64,000 nt of DNA from positions 883,164-947,163 of the forward strand of contig NZ_LMSA01000001.1 in NCBI RefSeq assembly GCF_001427985.1, given 5' to 3'. Numbering within the stretch: position 1 is the first letter of the stretch; every line of letters starts with the position of its first letter. Source of the DNA: Knoellia sp. Soil729 (lineage in GTDB: Bacteria; Actinomycetota; Actinomycetes; Actinomycetales; Dermatophilaceae). This document shows, piece after piece, positions 15,663-23,964 of this stretch. The notes below the pieces were generated by a model that saw nothing but the letters and a program-made list of their open reading frames with translations, did no database searches and was not told the origin of the DNA. Both the position numbers and the translations under genes were made by a program.

Positions 15663-17435
15663 TCAGCTGTGCTGACCCTTGCGATGCGGCTTCTTGTCGG
15701 GGCGCCCGCCGCGCTCCTGTGACTCGCTCAGCTTGATCAGCTGACCGGAGATGCGGGTGGTGCGCAGCCGCTCCCACGTGCCCGCGGGCAGCGCGGCCGG
15801 CAGCTCGACGAGGGAGTGGTCGGGGCGGATGTCGATGTGTCCGAAGTCCTGGCGACCGAGCCCGCCCTCGTTGGCGAGGGCTCCGACGATCTGGCGCGGC
15901 TCGACCTTGTGACGGCGGCCCACCTCGATGCGGTAGGTCGCCATCGGCCCGGACGCACCGCGCCTCGCACCACGCTCACCCTGCGAACCACGGTCGTCGC
16001 GATCACGGCGTGGGCCGCGGTCGTCACGGTCGCGTCCACGCGGGCCGCCCGGGCCGTCGGTGTCCCGCTCGCGGCGCGGGGGCCGCACGGGGTCCGGGCC
16101 GAGCAGCATCGGCTCGTCGCCCTGGAGCACGATCGCGAGCGCCGCCGCCACGTCGCCCTCGGGCGCGTTGTGCTCGCGCACGTAGTGGGCGATGACGTCC
16201 CGGAAGGTGTCGAGCTCGTTCGAGGACAGGGCCGAGGTGATCCGGTCGTCGAAGCGGCCGAGGCGCGTGGCGTTGATGTCCTCGACGCTCGGCAGCTGCA
16301 TCTCGGTGAGCGTGGTCTTCGTGGCCTTCTCGATGGCCTTGAGCAGGTAGCGCTCGCGCGGTGTGACGAACGAGATCGCGTCGCCCGAGCGGCCGGCGCG
16401 GCCGGTGCGACCGATGCGGTGCACATAGGACTCGGTGTCGGTGGGGATGTCGTAGTTGACGACGTGGCTGATGCGCTCGACGTCGAGGCCGCGGGCTGCG
16501 ACGTCAGTGGCCACGAGGATGTCGAGCTTGCCGGACTTGAGCTGTGCGACGGTGCGCTCGCGCTGGGCCTGGGCGATGTCACCGTTGATGGCGGTGGCCG
16601 AGAAGCCTCGGGCGCGCAGCTTCTCGGCGAGCATCTCGGTCTCGTTCTTGGTCCGGACGAAGACGATCATCCCCTCGAAGTTCTCGACCTCGAGGATGCG
16701 CGTGAGCGCGTCGATCTTCTGCGGATAGGACACGAAGAGGTAGCGCTGGGTGATGTTGGGAGCGGTCTCGGTCGTGCGCTCGACGGTGATCTCGAGGGCA
16801 TCGGTGAGGTACTTCTTGGAGATGCGCCGGATCTGGGAGGGCATCGTCGCGGAGAACAGCGCGACGTGCTTGTCGGCCGGGGTGTCCGCGAGGATCGTCT
16901 CGACGTCCTCGGCGAAGCCCATCTTGAGCATCTCGTCGGCCTCGTCCAGGACGAGGAAGCGCAGCTCGGACAAATCGAGCGTGCCCTTCTCGAGGTGGTC
17001 CATGATGCGGCCGGGCGTGCCGACGACGATGTGGACACCGCGACGCAGTGCGCTCAGCTGCACTCCGTAGGCCTGACCGCCGTAGACGGGCAGCACGTGG
17101 ACGCCGGGCATGCGCGAGGCGTACTTCTCGAAGGCCTCGCACACCTGGAGCGCGAGCTCGCGGGTCGGGGCGAGGACGAGGGCCTGCGGCGACTTCTGCT
17201 TGAGGTCGAGCCGGCTGAGGATGGGCAGCGCGAAGGCAGCCGTCTTGCCGGTGCCGGTCTGGGCGAGTCCGACGACGTGGCGACCGGCGAGCAGGGCCGG
17301 GATCGTCGCGGCCTGGATCGGGGAGGGCCGTTCGTAGCCCACGTCCTTGAGCGCCTTGACGACGCGCTCGTCGAGACCGAGGTCGGCGAAGGTGTCCTGC
17401 TCGGGCTCTTGCGGGGTCTCACTGTTGTCGCTCAC
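15663..17435 (-). CDS. DEAD-box RNA helicase (DeaD/CsdA type)
   Basis: A 590-aa ATP-dependent RNA helicase. Q motif PSPIQ (37-41), Walker A AQTGTGKT (58-65), PTREL, TPGRI, DEAD (164-167), SAT, then helicase-C motifs VATDVAARGLD and YVHRIGRTGRAGRSG. A Arg/Asp/Gly-rich linker (RGRDRDDRGPRRDRDDRG) leads to a C-terminal DbpA-like RNA-binding domain (about 505-575, YRIEVGRRHKVEPRQIVGAL). Likely role is ribosome assembly or mRNA unwinding in the cold. The GTG at 17435 is chosen because TACGGT lies six bases upstream; the open frame extends further but without helicase similarity. Confidence 0.93.
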   Translation of the reverse strand: MSDNSETPQEPEQDTFADLGLDERVVKALKDVGYERPSPIQAATIPALLAGRHVVGLAQTGTGKTAAFALPILSRLDLKQKSPQALVLAPTRELALQVCEAFEKYASRMPGVHVLPVYGGQAYGVQLSALRRGVHIVVGTPGRIMDHLEKGTLDLSELRFLVLDEADEMLKMGFAEDVETILADTPADKHVALFSATMPSQIRRISKKYLTDALEITVERTTETAPNITQRYLFVSYPQKIDALTRILEVENFEGMIVFVRTKNETEMLAEKLRARGFSATAINGDIAQAQRERTVAQLKSGKLDILVATDVAARGLDVERISHVVNYDIPTDTESYVHRIGRTGRAGRSGDAISFVTPRERYLLKAIEKATKTTLTEMQLPSVEDINATRLGRFDDRITSALSSNELDTFRDVIAHYVREHNAPEGDVAAALAIVLQGDEPMLLGPDPVRPPRRERDTDGPGGPRGRDRDDRGPRRDRDDRGSQGERGARRGASGPMATYRIEVGRRHKVEPRQIVGALANEGGLGRQDFGHIDIRPDHSLVELPAALPAGTWERLRTTRISGQLIKLSESQERGGRPDKKPHRKGQHS

Positions 17436-17441
17436 GTCACG

Positions 17442-17447
17442 ACCGTA
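17442..17447 (-). promoter_or_regulatory. -10 element of the DEAD-box helicase gene (leaderless)
   Basis: TACGGT, six bases before the GTG at 17435 on the minus strand. This decides the start within a frame that is open for 435 bases further upstream. Confidence 0.55.
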
Positions 17448-17617
17448 CTGGCGCGCACCCCGCCACAGCGAATGCCGTGCTGAGTCACCTGGCCGCTCGG
17501 GCCGGCTGAGACCGCTTCCGTATGCCGTGAGCACGGCCCGTCGTCCACAGCCACCTTCTCCTGGTTGCGTCGTCCACAGCCTGTGGCCGCTCCCTCGCAG
17601 GAGCGCCGCAGCCGACC

Positions 17618-17623
17618 TAGCGT
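17618..17623 (+). promoter_or_regulatory. -10 element of the SAF-domain gene (leaderless)
   Basis: TAGCGT, seven bases before the ATG at 17631; no Shine-Dalgarno sequence is present. Confidence 0.5.
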
Positions 17624-17630
17624 CGACGTC

Positions 17631-18317
17631 ATGCCACGCCCTCGGCTCCCCTCGCTGCACCGGCCCGAGCTCCTCGGGGCATCGAGGCGGGCGCGGTGGC
17701 GGCGCCGCGTGCTGCGTCGTGTGGCGGCGGCCGGGTGTGGCGCAGTCGCCGCCCTCCTCCTCGTGGGGGTGATGCGGCCGCCACCCGTGCCGACGACCGC
17801 GGTGCTCGTCGCCGCCCGCGAGCTGGAGGCGGGTGCCCTGTTGGAGGCGACGGACGTCCGTGTCGCCCACCTGTCAGGCGGCGAGGGCGCTGTCGGGAGC
17901 GTCGGGACGCTGCAGGACACTCACGAGGTGGTCGGACGGCGCCTCACGTCACCGGTGCAGCAGGGAGAGATCGTCACCACAGGGCGGCTCGTGCCCCGCT
18001 CCCCCGCCGACCGTCTCCCGGCCGGCTCCGTGGCGGCACACCTCCTCGTCGCCGACGAGCGCTCCCTGGACCTCGTCTCGGCCGGCCGGAGGGTGACGCT
18101 GTTTGCCGACACCGGTGGTCCCGCGGTGGCACGTGACGTGCTCGTCCTGGCTGTCGACACGCCCGAGACACGCGGGGTGACCGGATCGTTGCCTGGCACC
18201 GGCTCCCCGCCCCGGGGCATCGTCGTGGCCCTGGGCACGCCAGGGCTGGAGGCGGTCTTCGCAGGTCAGCGCCCGGACGGCGGACCCCCGAGAGTGGTGG
18301 CCGTGGTGACGGGCTAG
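17631..18317 (+). CDS. SAF-domain membrane-anchored protein
   Basis: A 228-aa protein with an Arg-rich N-terminus, one membrane helix (about residues 31-48, AAAGCGAVAALLLVGVM) and an extracellular SAF domain (about 55-120: TTAVLVAARELEAGALLEATDVRVAHL, GRRLTSPVQQGEIVTTGRLVP), followed by a beta-rich CpaB-like part. SAF domains occur in flagellar P-ring chaperones, CpaB pilus proteins and antifreeze-like proteins; no pilus genes are nearby, so its role is unknown. It precedes mscL on the same strand, with a separate promoter between them. Confidence 0.8.
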   Translation: MPRPRLPSLHRPELLGASRRARWRRRVLRRVAAAGCGAVAALLLVGVMRPPPVPTTAVLVAARELEAGALLEATDVRVAHLSGGEGAVGSVGTLQDTHEVVGRRLTSPVQQGEIVTTGRLVPRSPADRLPAGSVAAHLLVADERSLDLVSAGRRVTLFADTGGPAVARDVLVLAVDTPETRGVTGSLPGTGSPPRGIVVALGTPGLEAVFAGQRPDGGPPRVVAVVTG

Positions 18318-18362
18318 GCCACGTGCTTCCCGTGCACCCACGTGACCCCCGGTTCGACGCCG

Positions 18363-18390
18363 CTTGGGTTCGTGCAGCGACTTGTACTGT
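18363..18390 (+). promoter_or_regulatory. Candidate promoter of mscL
   Basis: CTTGGG (18363-18368) and TACTGT (18385-18390) are 16 bases apart and lie about 60 bases before the mscL start, which has its own AAGGA ribosome binding site. Confidence 0.4.
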
Positions 18391-18449
18391 GTTGGCGCTT
18401 CGACGATCGCCGTCGGGGCAGCAGTTCTCCGAAGGAAAGGACAGAACCC

Positions 18450-18818
18450 ATGAAGGGCTTCAAGGACTTCGTGATGCGCGGCAACCTCGTCGAGCTCGCG
18501 GTGGCATTCGTCATCGCCGGAGCGTTCGGCGAGGTCGTCAAGAAAATGGTCGACGTCATCATGTCCATCGTCGGCAAGGCCGGGGACCAACCGGACTTCA
18601 ACGCGTGGAAGCCGGGCGACGTGCCGCTCGGCGCGTTCATCACCGCGCTCATCGCCTTCCTCATCCTGGCCGCTGTCGTCTACTTCTTCGTGGTCAAGCC
18701 CTACACGGCGGCGCAGGAGCGCTTCTTCCCCGCCGAGCCGGAGACCGACACGGTCGACCCCAACACCGAGCTGCTCAAGGAGATCCGCGACAGCCTTCGC
18801 GCTCGTCCCAACCTCTGA
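18450..18818 (+). CDS. mscL: Large-conductance mechanosensitive channel MscL
   Basis: A 122-aa channel subunit that opens under membrane tension and releases osmolytes. The N-terminal amphipathic start (MKGFKDFVMRGNLVELAVAF), first membrane helix (VIAGAFGEVVKKMVD), second helix (GAFITALIAFLILAAVVYFFVVKP) and C-terminal cytosolic helix (LLKEIRDSLRAR) all match the family in order and length. The ATG at 18450 is chosen over an upstream in-frame ATG because the protein starts with the conserved N-terminus and AAGGAAAGGA precedes it. Confidence 0.96.
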   Translation: MKGFKDFVMRGNLVELAVAFVIAGAFGEVVKKMVDVIMSIVGKAGDQPDFNAWKPGDVPLGAFITALIAFLILAAVVYFFVVKPYTAAQERFFPAEPETDTVDPNTELLKEIRDSLRARPNL

Positions 18819-18871
18819 GCGGACACGCAGCTCCGAGGTTCACCCGATCTCAACCACCACCACCCGACGTA

Positions 18872-18923
18872 TTGCCCGTTGGGCGAGTTGCGAGGGCAGC
18901 ACGCCACTCTCCCAACGGGCCAT
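18872..18923. repeat. Intergenic inverted repeat, family TGCSCGTTGGG, copy A
   Basis: ATTGCCCGTTGGG (18871-18883) and CCCAACGGGC (18911-18920) form a 10-bp perfect stem, extended imperfectly inward. The element lies between the convergent mscL and 18934-19248 genes. Related copies are at 38426, 48446 (half) and 60184. Confidence 0.65.
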
Positions 18924-18933
18924 AGGTCGCTGG

Positions 18934-19248
18934 TCAGCCCCAGTGCGGCGGGCGGTTCTCGCGCAGCCACCGCGCTGACGCGTCCCCCTCGCCGCGCTCC
19001 CCCCAGCCTTCGTCGGTGTCGTCGCGCGACTGCTCGACTGCGCGTTGCGTGCGCCGCGCGCTCACCTCAGGCGCCTCGCCCTCTGCTGCGGCCCCTCGCG
19101 TGCTGTCCTCGTCGGCGGCGCCGGTCACCGGCAAGTCCTGTCCGTCCGCCACATCCGACCGGTCCAGCGGCAGGCGGCTCGACGTCAGGCCCTCGTCCGA
19201 CCCGACTCGCTGAGGGGCGCTCGACGCACGCCGCGGCCGACGGGTCAC
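18934..19248 (-). CDS. Small protein coupled to the COG1112 helicase, unknown function
   Basis: A 104-aa, charged, probably disordered protein with no membrane segment. Its only distinctive part is the C-terminus SARWLRENRPPHWG, which I recall as a recurring ending in actinobacterial small proteins next to this helicase type. The GTG start overlaps the helicase stop as GTGA, which supports that it is translated. The composition is otherwise low complexity, so a spurious frame is possible. No function can be assigned. Confidence 0.5.
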   Translation of the reverse strand: MTRRPRRASSAPQRVGSDEGLTSSRLPLDRSDVADGQDLPVTGAADEDSTRGAAAEGEAPEVSARRTQRAVEQSRDDTDEGWGERGEGDASARWLRENRPPHWG

Positions 19249-22200
19249 GACCCCCCGCGCTCTGCGAGGTCCTTGATCCGTGCCACGTCACGCGCCGGGT
19301 CGCGGAAGGCGTCGCGGGTCCACACGCGGTGGTGCTGCCAGCCCAAGCGCCCGAGGTGCTCCGCCCGCAGGCGGTCACGATCGCGCGCACTCGACATCGC
19401 GGCATACTCCGGGCCGTCGGACTCGACCGCGACTGCGAGCCGCCCCCGGTGGTTCGGGTCCTCGACCGCGAGGTCGATGGGATCGGCCGAGCTCCCGTAG
19501 CGCTCGTGGACGACGAGACCACCTGCTCGCAGCCGGCGCGCGAACTCGCCCATGACCACGGACCGGGTTTCGACGGTGTCCGCCTGTCCACCGGGGACCT
19601 CGACCCCGTCAGCTGGCGACACCATGGCGGCAGACCCCGGTTCGGCCACGGAGGACGCCGCCGCGTGCGCGAGGAAGTCGCGCAGCAGCTGCGCCCCTCG
19701 GGCCTTGAGCCGTTGCGGGTCGAGCTCGTCCGCGCTGATCGAGGACACCACGGTCATCCGCTTCTTGGCGCGGGTGATCGCGACGTTGAGGCGTCGCTCG
19801 CCGCCCTCGTTGTTGAGCGGGCCGAAGCGGTGCAGCACGCGTCCGTGCGGCGTCTTGCCGTAGCCGACCGACAGGATGATGGCGTCCCGCTCGTCACCCT
19901 GGACGCGCTCGAGGTTCTTGATGAAGAAGCGCTCGTGCACGTCCTCGGTGAAGAAGGCCGCCGTCTCACGGTCGACGCCGCTGAGGGCCCGTCGCACCGC
20001 TTCCTCGAGCCGTTGGGTGTGGGCCAGACCGAGGGCGATGACCCCGAGGCTCTCGCCGGGGCGGCTCCGTGCGTGCTCGAGCACGAGCTCGACGACGCGC
20101 TCGACCTCGGCCTGCGTGGTCTCGACGCTCGCCGCACCGTCGGTGACGACTCCTGCACCGTCGACGAGCTCGTGGCGCAGCACGGGTGCGGCACCGGCGC
20201 CCGGGAAGGTCAGGAGCGAGCCTCCGTAGACGTGCTCGTTGGCGAACGAGATCAGCCGCTCGTCGTGCGACCGGTAGTGCCAGGACAGCCGGCGGCTGGG
20301 CAGGGTCGCGGACATGACGTCGAGGACGGACTCCACCCCCTCGGTGAGGGAGTCGGCCGGAGACGCGTCGCCCTCCTCGGTGACGGTGGTGAAGAACGAG
20401 GTGGGCGGCAGCTGGTGCGCATCTCCGGCCAGGACCACCTGACGGGCGCGCGAGATCGCGGACACCGCCTCGGCGGGAGGGATCTGCGAGGCCTCGTCGA
20501 AGATCACGACGTCGAACCACACTCCCGGAGGCAGCACCGAGGCCACGACGAGGGGGCTCATGACCCAGCAGGGGCGAACGGCGGTGAGGAGGTCGGCAGT
20601 CAGGGGCAGGAGGTCACGCAGCGGGCGGTGCCGACGCGACTTGGCTCCCTCGGCGCGGATGAGGCTTTCGTGCTCGGGTGCCTCCTCGAGGACACGGTCG
20701 ACGTTGGCCCGCACCGCGGCCCGCACCCGGCTGGCGTTCTGCCGCAGGACCTGGCGGTCCGCGGTGGCGAACTCGCTGACTGTCCGCCGGAGGTCCTCGC
20801 CATCGTGCGCACCCACCCGGGGGTCGCGCAGCGAGATGTCGTCGAGGACCGAGCTCCACCACACGAAGTCGGCCTCCGGGGCCACGCCGTCCGCGACGGT
20901 GCGTCGGGCGGAGAGGTCGTCGAGCAGCGGACCGAGGCCTGCCTGGCGCAGCGACTCGACAGGTCCGATGACCGAGGGCACGACGGCCAACCGGTCGGGC
21001 GCGTCAGCGAGGGCCGTCAGCCGCTCGCTGAGCTCCTCGCGCGGCACGTCGAGCAGGGACTGCCCGGCGTCGGTGCTCGGGACGCGTTCGTCGAGCCAGG
21101 TCAGGTCCTCCATGAGCCCGGCATAGGCCTTGAGGGCACGGTCGAGGTCGGCCGGCATCTCGGGGCGGCCGCCGGCCCCCGCCATGTGCTTCCACGCACT
21201 GCGCTGCTCGTTCGCGGAGACGAGTGCCGCGTGCAGGTCGGCAGGTGGGTGGCCGGGACGGACGTGGCGACGCACCTGTCGCCGCAGGGAGCGTCGCTCC
21301 CACCACCCGAGGTCGGCGCCGACCGAGGACCGGTATGCCGCGGTGCCGGTCGCAGCAACGAACTCACCGAGCGGGACGTCGAAGATCTCGGGCCGGAACG
21401 TCTCGAGGGTGTCGCGGACCTCCGAGACGGTGTCGAGGATGCGGCCCCAGTCGCGCACCGTGCGCGACGGCGGCAGGCGCAGCCCGGTGAAGACCTCGGT
21501 GAGGGTGGTCTCGACACCCGCGAGGCCGTCACCGCTCCAGCGTTCGACGAGCTCGCGCGCACGCACGGCCTCGTCGGGGGTGCGCACGGTGGCGCCGAAC
21601 CACGGGTCGTCGGTGCGGTCCGTGCGCCAGGCTCCCAGTGACGCGATGCGGGTCAGCTCGCGCGTGAGCACCTCGTAGCGCTCTCGCGGCAACGACTGCA
21701 GCGCCTCGCCACGGATGCGCACTCGCGAGCGCGGCGGGTTCTTGCTCAGGCCCAGGGCACTGATGGCCTCCTGGACCTCGTGCACCGAGACACCCCAGGG
21801 GTGACGTGCCTCGTGCATGGCGTCGCGGTGCTCCCGCAGGGTCGAGGCGGCGGCACGCAGACGGTCGACGTCGCGCCCGGGCGGGTCGGCGGGCCGGTTG
21901 GTCCGTCCGGGCAGTGCGTCGGCGAGCTCTGTGGCGATGCGACGGCGGCCGCGGGCGCCGTCGTGCAGGTCGAGGACCAGGTCCGCGAGCCCGACACGAT
22001 CAAGACGGCCAACGACCGCGTCGATGGCGGCGCGCTTCTCGGCCACGAAGAGCACGCGCTTGCCGTCGGCCGCGAGCGCGGCGACGAGGTTCGCGATGGT
22101 CTGGGACTTGCCGGTCCCGGGCGGGCCGTGAATGACGAGGTGGGCACCGGAGCGCGCGGCCTCGATGGCCTCCTGCTGCGAGGAGTCGGCATCGAGGACG

Positions 22201-23027
22201 AGGAGCCCCTGGGCGGGGTCGGGAACGCTGTCGGCCGGCCGGGCCGCGAGCTCGTGGCGCACGGAGCGCAGCGCGGTGGGGTCACCGGCCATGGCGGCGA
22301 TGACGTCGTGGTCGGCCAGCGCGTCGCCCTGGGCAGCGAGGTCGGCGACCATGGGCAGCTTGGCGTAGGAGAAGGTGCCGAGCACGATCCGGGGGGTGAT
22401 CTCGAACTCGGGCACGTCCGAGCAGGCCCGGGTCAGGGCGGCATACGCGGGGTAGGGGTCGAAGCCTCCTGCCGTGTGCGTGAGGTTCTCGAGCTGCTCG
22501 GAGTCGATCGTGAGCCCGCGCTCGGAGGTGAGGTAGTGCTCGAGCACCGGGTTGAGCTCGATCTCGTCGCCGAGGTCGAGCTCGTAGTCGTCGTGCTGCG
22601 GCGTCGTCGGCCGCAGCGTGCAGCTGCGCAGCAGCACCGGCGCTGCCGGCTGACGGGTGGCCGCCGCCTTGCCGCGGCCCAGGCTCCAGGTCGCCATCCC
22701 CACGGCAACGAAGCCCGTGTCGATCCCGCGCTCCTCGCGCAGCTCGCGCGCCTTGCCGGCGATGGTGCGAGCGCGTCGACGGGCCTCGTCGAAGGCGGCC
22801 GGCTCACGCACGAGGTCGGACAGGCGCGTGGGACGGCCTGCGAGCAGCATCGAGACGCCGCCCGGGTGGGCCGTGGTGAGGTCGAGCGTGCCCGTGGGCA
22901 GGTCCCGGTACCAGAGCAGGGTGTTGCGCCCACCGAGGTCGACGAGGTTCTTGGTCCACCCTGCGACTGCGTGGCGGACCCGCTCGGCCCGCGAGTCGAT
23001 CTCTGACTGCGGTCCGATGTCACTCAC
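19245..23027 (-). CDS. DUF4011/COG1112-type superfamily 1 helicase with C-terminal nuclease domain
   Basis: A 1260-aa protein. The N-terminal 260 residues resemble DUF4011 (WTKNLVDLGGRNTLLWYRD). The helicase core has Walker A GPPGTGKS (301-308), VLFVAEKRAAIDAV, VVIFDEASQIPPAEAV, LAGDAHQLPPTSF, WHYRSHDERLISFAN and RRLNVAITRAKKRMTVVSS, a DNA2/NAM7-like SF1 set. The last 110 residues (HERYGSSADPIDLAVED, LAVAVESDGPEY, RLRAEHLGRLGWQHHRVW) fit a PD-(D/E)XK or Vsr-like nuclease. Related helicase-nuclease proteins are known in phage defence (for example Mokosh), but this subtype's role is unproven. TAGCCT six bases upstream sets the GTG start. Confidence 0.85.
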   Translation of the reverse strand: MSDIGPQSEIDSRAERVRHAVAGWTKNLVDLGGRNTLLWYRDLPTGTLDLTTAHPGGVSMLLAGRPTRLSDLVREPAAFDEARRRARTIAGKARELREERGIDTGFVAVGMATWSLGRGKAAATRQPAAPVLLRSCTLRPTTPQHDDYELDLGDEIELNPVLEHYLTSERGLTIDSEQLENLTHTAGGFDPYPAYAALTRACSDVPEFEITPRIVLGTFSYAKLPMVADLAAQGDALADHDVIAAMAGDPTALRSVRHELAARPADSVPDPAQGLLVLDADSSQQEAIEAARSGAHLVIHGPPGTGKSQTIANLVAALAADGKRVLFVAEKRAAIDAVVGRLDRVGLADLVLDLHDGARGRRRIATELADALPGRTNRPADPPGRDVDRLRAAASTLREHRDAMHEARHPWGVSVHEVQEAISALGLSKNPPRSRVRIRGEALQSLPRERYEVLTRELTRIASLGAWRTDRTDDPWFGATVRTPDEAVRARELVERWSGDGLAGVETTLTEVFTGLRLPPSRTVRDWGRILDTVSEVRDTLETFRPEIFDVPLGEFVAATGTAAYRSSVGADLGWWERRSLRRQVRRHVRPGHPPADLHAALVSANEQRSAWKHMAGAGGRPEMPADLDRALKAYAGLMEDLTWLDERVPSTDAGQSLLDVPREELSERLTALADAPDRLAVVPSVIGPVESLRQAGLGPLLDDLSARRTVADGVAPEADFVWWSSVLDDISLRDPRVGAHDGEDLRRTVSEFATADRQVLRQNASRVRAAVRANVDRVLEEAPEHESLIRAEGAKSRRHRPLRDLLPLTADLLTAVRPCWVMSPLVVASVLPPGVWFDVVIFDEASQIPPAEAVSAISRARQVVLAGDAHQLPPTSFFTTVTEEGDASPADSLTEGVESVLDVMSATLPSRRLSWHYRSHDERLISFANEHVYGGSLLTFPGAGAAPVLRHELVDGAGVVTDGAASVETTQAEVERVVELVLEHARSRPGESLGVIALGLAHTQRLEEAVRRALSGVDRETAAFFTEDVHERFFIKNLERVQGDERDAIILSVGYGKTPHGRVLHRFGPLNNEGGERRLNVAITRAKKRMTVVSSISADELDPQRLKARGAQLLRDFLAHAAASSVAEPGSAAMVSPADGVEVPGGQADTVETRSVVMGEFARRLRAGGLVVHERYGSSADPIDLAVEDPNHRGRLAVAVESDGPEYAAMSSARDRDRLRAEHLGRLGWQHHRVWTRDAFRDPARDVARIKDLAERGGS

Positions 23028-23033
23028 CGGAGC

Positions 23034-23039
23034 AGGCTA
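23034..23039 (-). promoter_or_regulatory. -10 element of the helicase-nuclease gene (leaderless)
   Basis: TAGCCT on the minus strand lies six bases before the GTG at 23027. Confidence 0.5.
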
Positions 23040-23142
23040 ACAACGACGGCTGGTATGCCGTGAGTGCCACTTCGCCGGTGTCGGGCCAGTCGCGCTCGGC
23101 GCACCCTCGCGGGAGGACGTGCGCATGCCCGAGGATGTCTCC

Positions 23143-23964
23143 ATGCCACAGGACAGCACGCCCTCGCCCGCCGCCGACTCCCCCGACCTGGTCCAGGTGA
23201 TCCGCCACGAGGCCGGCGTCGTCGAGCTGGTGCTGAACCGTCCCGAGGCGATGAATGCGGTCTCGACCGCGATGACGCAGGCGCTCACCGCAGCGGCAGG
23301 CGCCATCGCTGCCGACGACTCCGCGCGCGCCGTGGTCGTGTCGTCCTCGCACCCCAAGGCGTTCTGCGTCGGTGCGGACCTCAAGGAGCGCAACACCCTC
23401 AACGACGACGAGCTGCGGGCGCAACGTCCGGGCAACCGGGCGGCATACCGCAGCATCCTCGACCTGCCCGTGCCGGTGGTCGCGGCCGTCTCCGGCTACG
23501 CCATGGGTGGCGGCTTCGAGATCGCCCTCTCGTGCGACCTCATCGTGGCCTCGCCGGAGGCGACGTTCGCGCTGCCCGAGGTCTCGGTCGGGGTCATCCC
23601 CGGAGGTGGTGGCACGCAGCTGCTCACACGTCGGGTCGGCTGGTCCCGTGCGGCGGACCTCATCTTCACCGCACGACGCGTCGGAGGCGAGGAGGCGCTG
23701 TCGCTGGGCATCGTGGACCGCCTCGTCGACGACGCGCGTGCCGCGGCGCTGGAGATCGCGGGCACCATCGCCCGCCACTCCCCGGTCGGTGTCCGCAACG
23801 CCAAGGCCGCCATGCGTCAGGGCCTCGACGCCACGCTTGCGGAGGGGCTCGACATCGAGGACGCGCGCTGGCATGACACGGCGTTCAGCCCGGACCGGGC
23901 CGAGGGTGTGGCCGCGTTCACGGAGAAGCGCACCCCGAACTGGCCGGGCCTCAGCTCGCGCTGA
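23143..23964 (+). CDS. Enoyl-CoA hydratase/isomerase family protein
   Basis: A 273-aa crotonase-fold enzyme acting on acyl-CoA thioesters. Oxyanion-hole segments are SHPKAFCVGADLKER and GYAMGGGFEIALSCD; the catalytic region LPEVSVGVIPGGGGTQLL contains the Glu seen in hydratases, so hydration of an enoyl-CoA is likely. It could work in fatty-acid or branched-chain catabolism; no beta-oxidation partners are adjacent. GAGGAT lies six bases before the ATG at 23143, so that start is preferred to an in-frame GTG at 23119. It overlaps the convergent MFS gene by 14 bases. Confidence 0.88.
   Translation: MPQDSTPSPAADSPDLVQVIRHEAGVVELVLNRPEAMNAVSTAMTQALTAAAGAIAADDSARAVVVSSSHPKAFCVGADLKERNTLNDDELRAQRPGNRAAYRSILDLPVPVVAAVSGYAMGGGFEIALSCDLIVASPEATFALPEVSVGVIPGGGGTQLLTRRVGWSRAADLIFTARRVGGEEALSLGIVDRLVDDARAAALEIAGTIARHSPVGVRNAKAAMRQGLDATLAEGLDIEDARWHDTAFSPDRAEGVAAFTEKRTPNWPGLSSR

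Noticed and set aside
18879-21641. 920-codon plus-strand frame opposite the helicase-nuclease gene
   Set aside because: Antisense shadow of the helicase; no domain, Arg/Gly/Val-rich composition.
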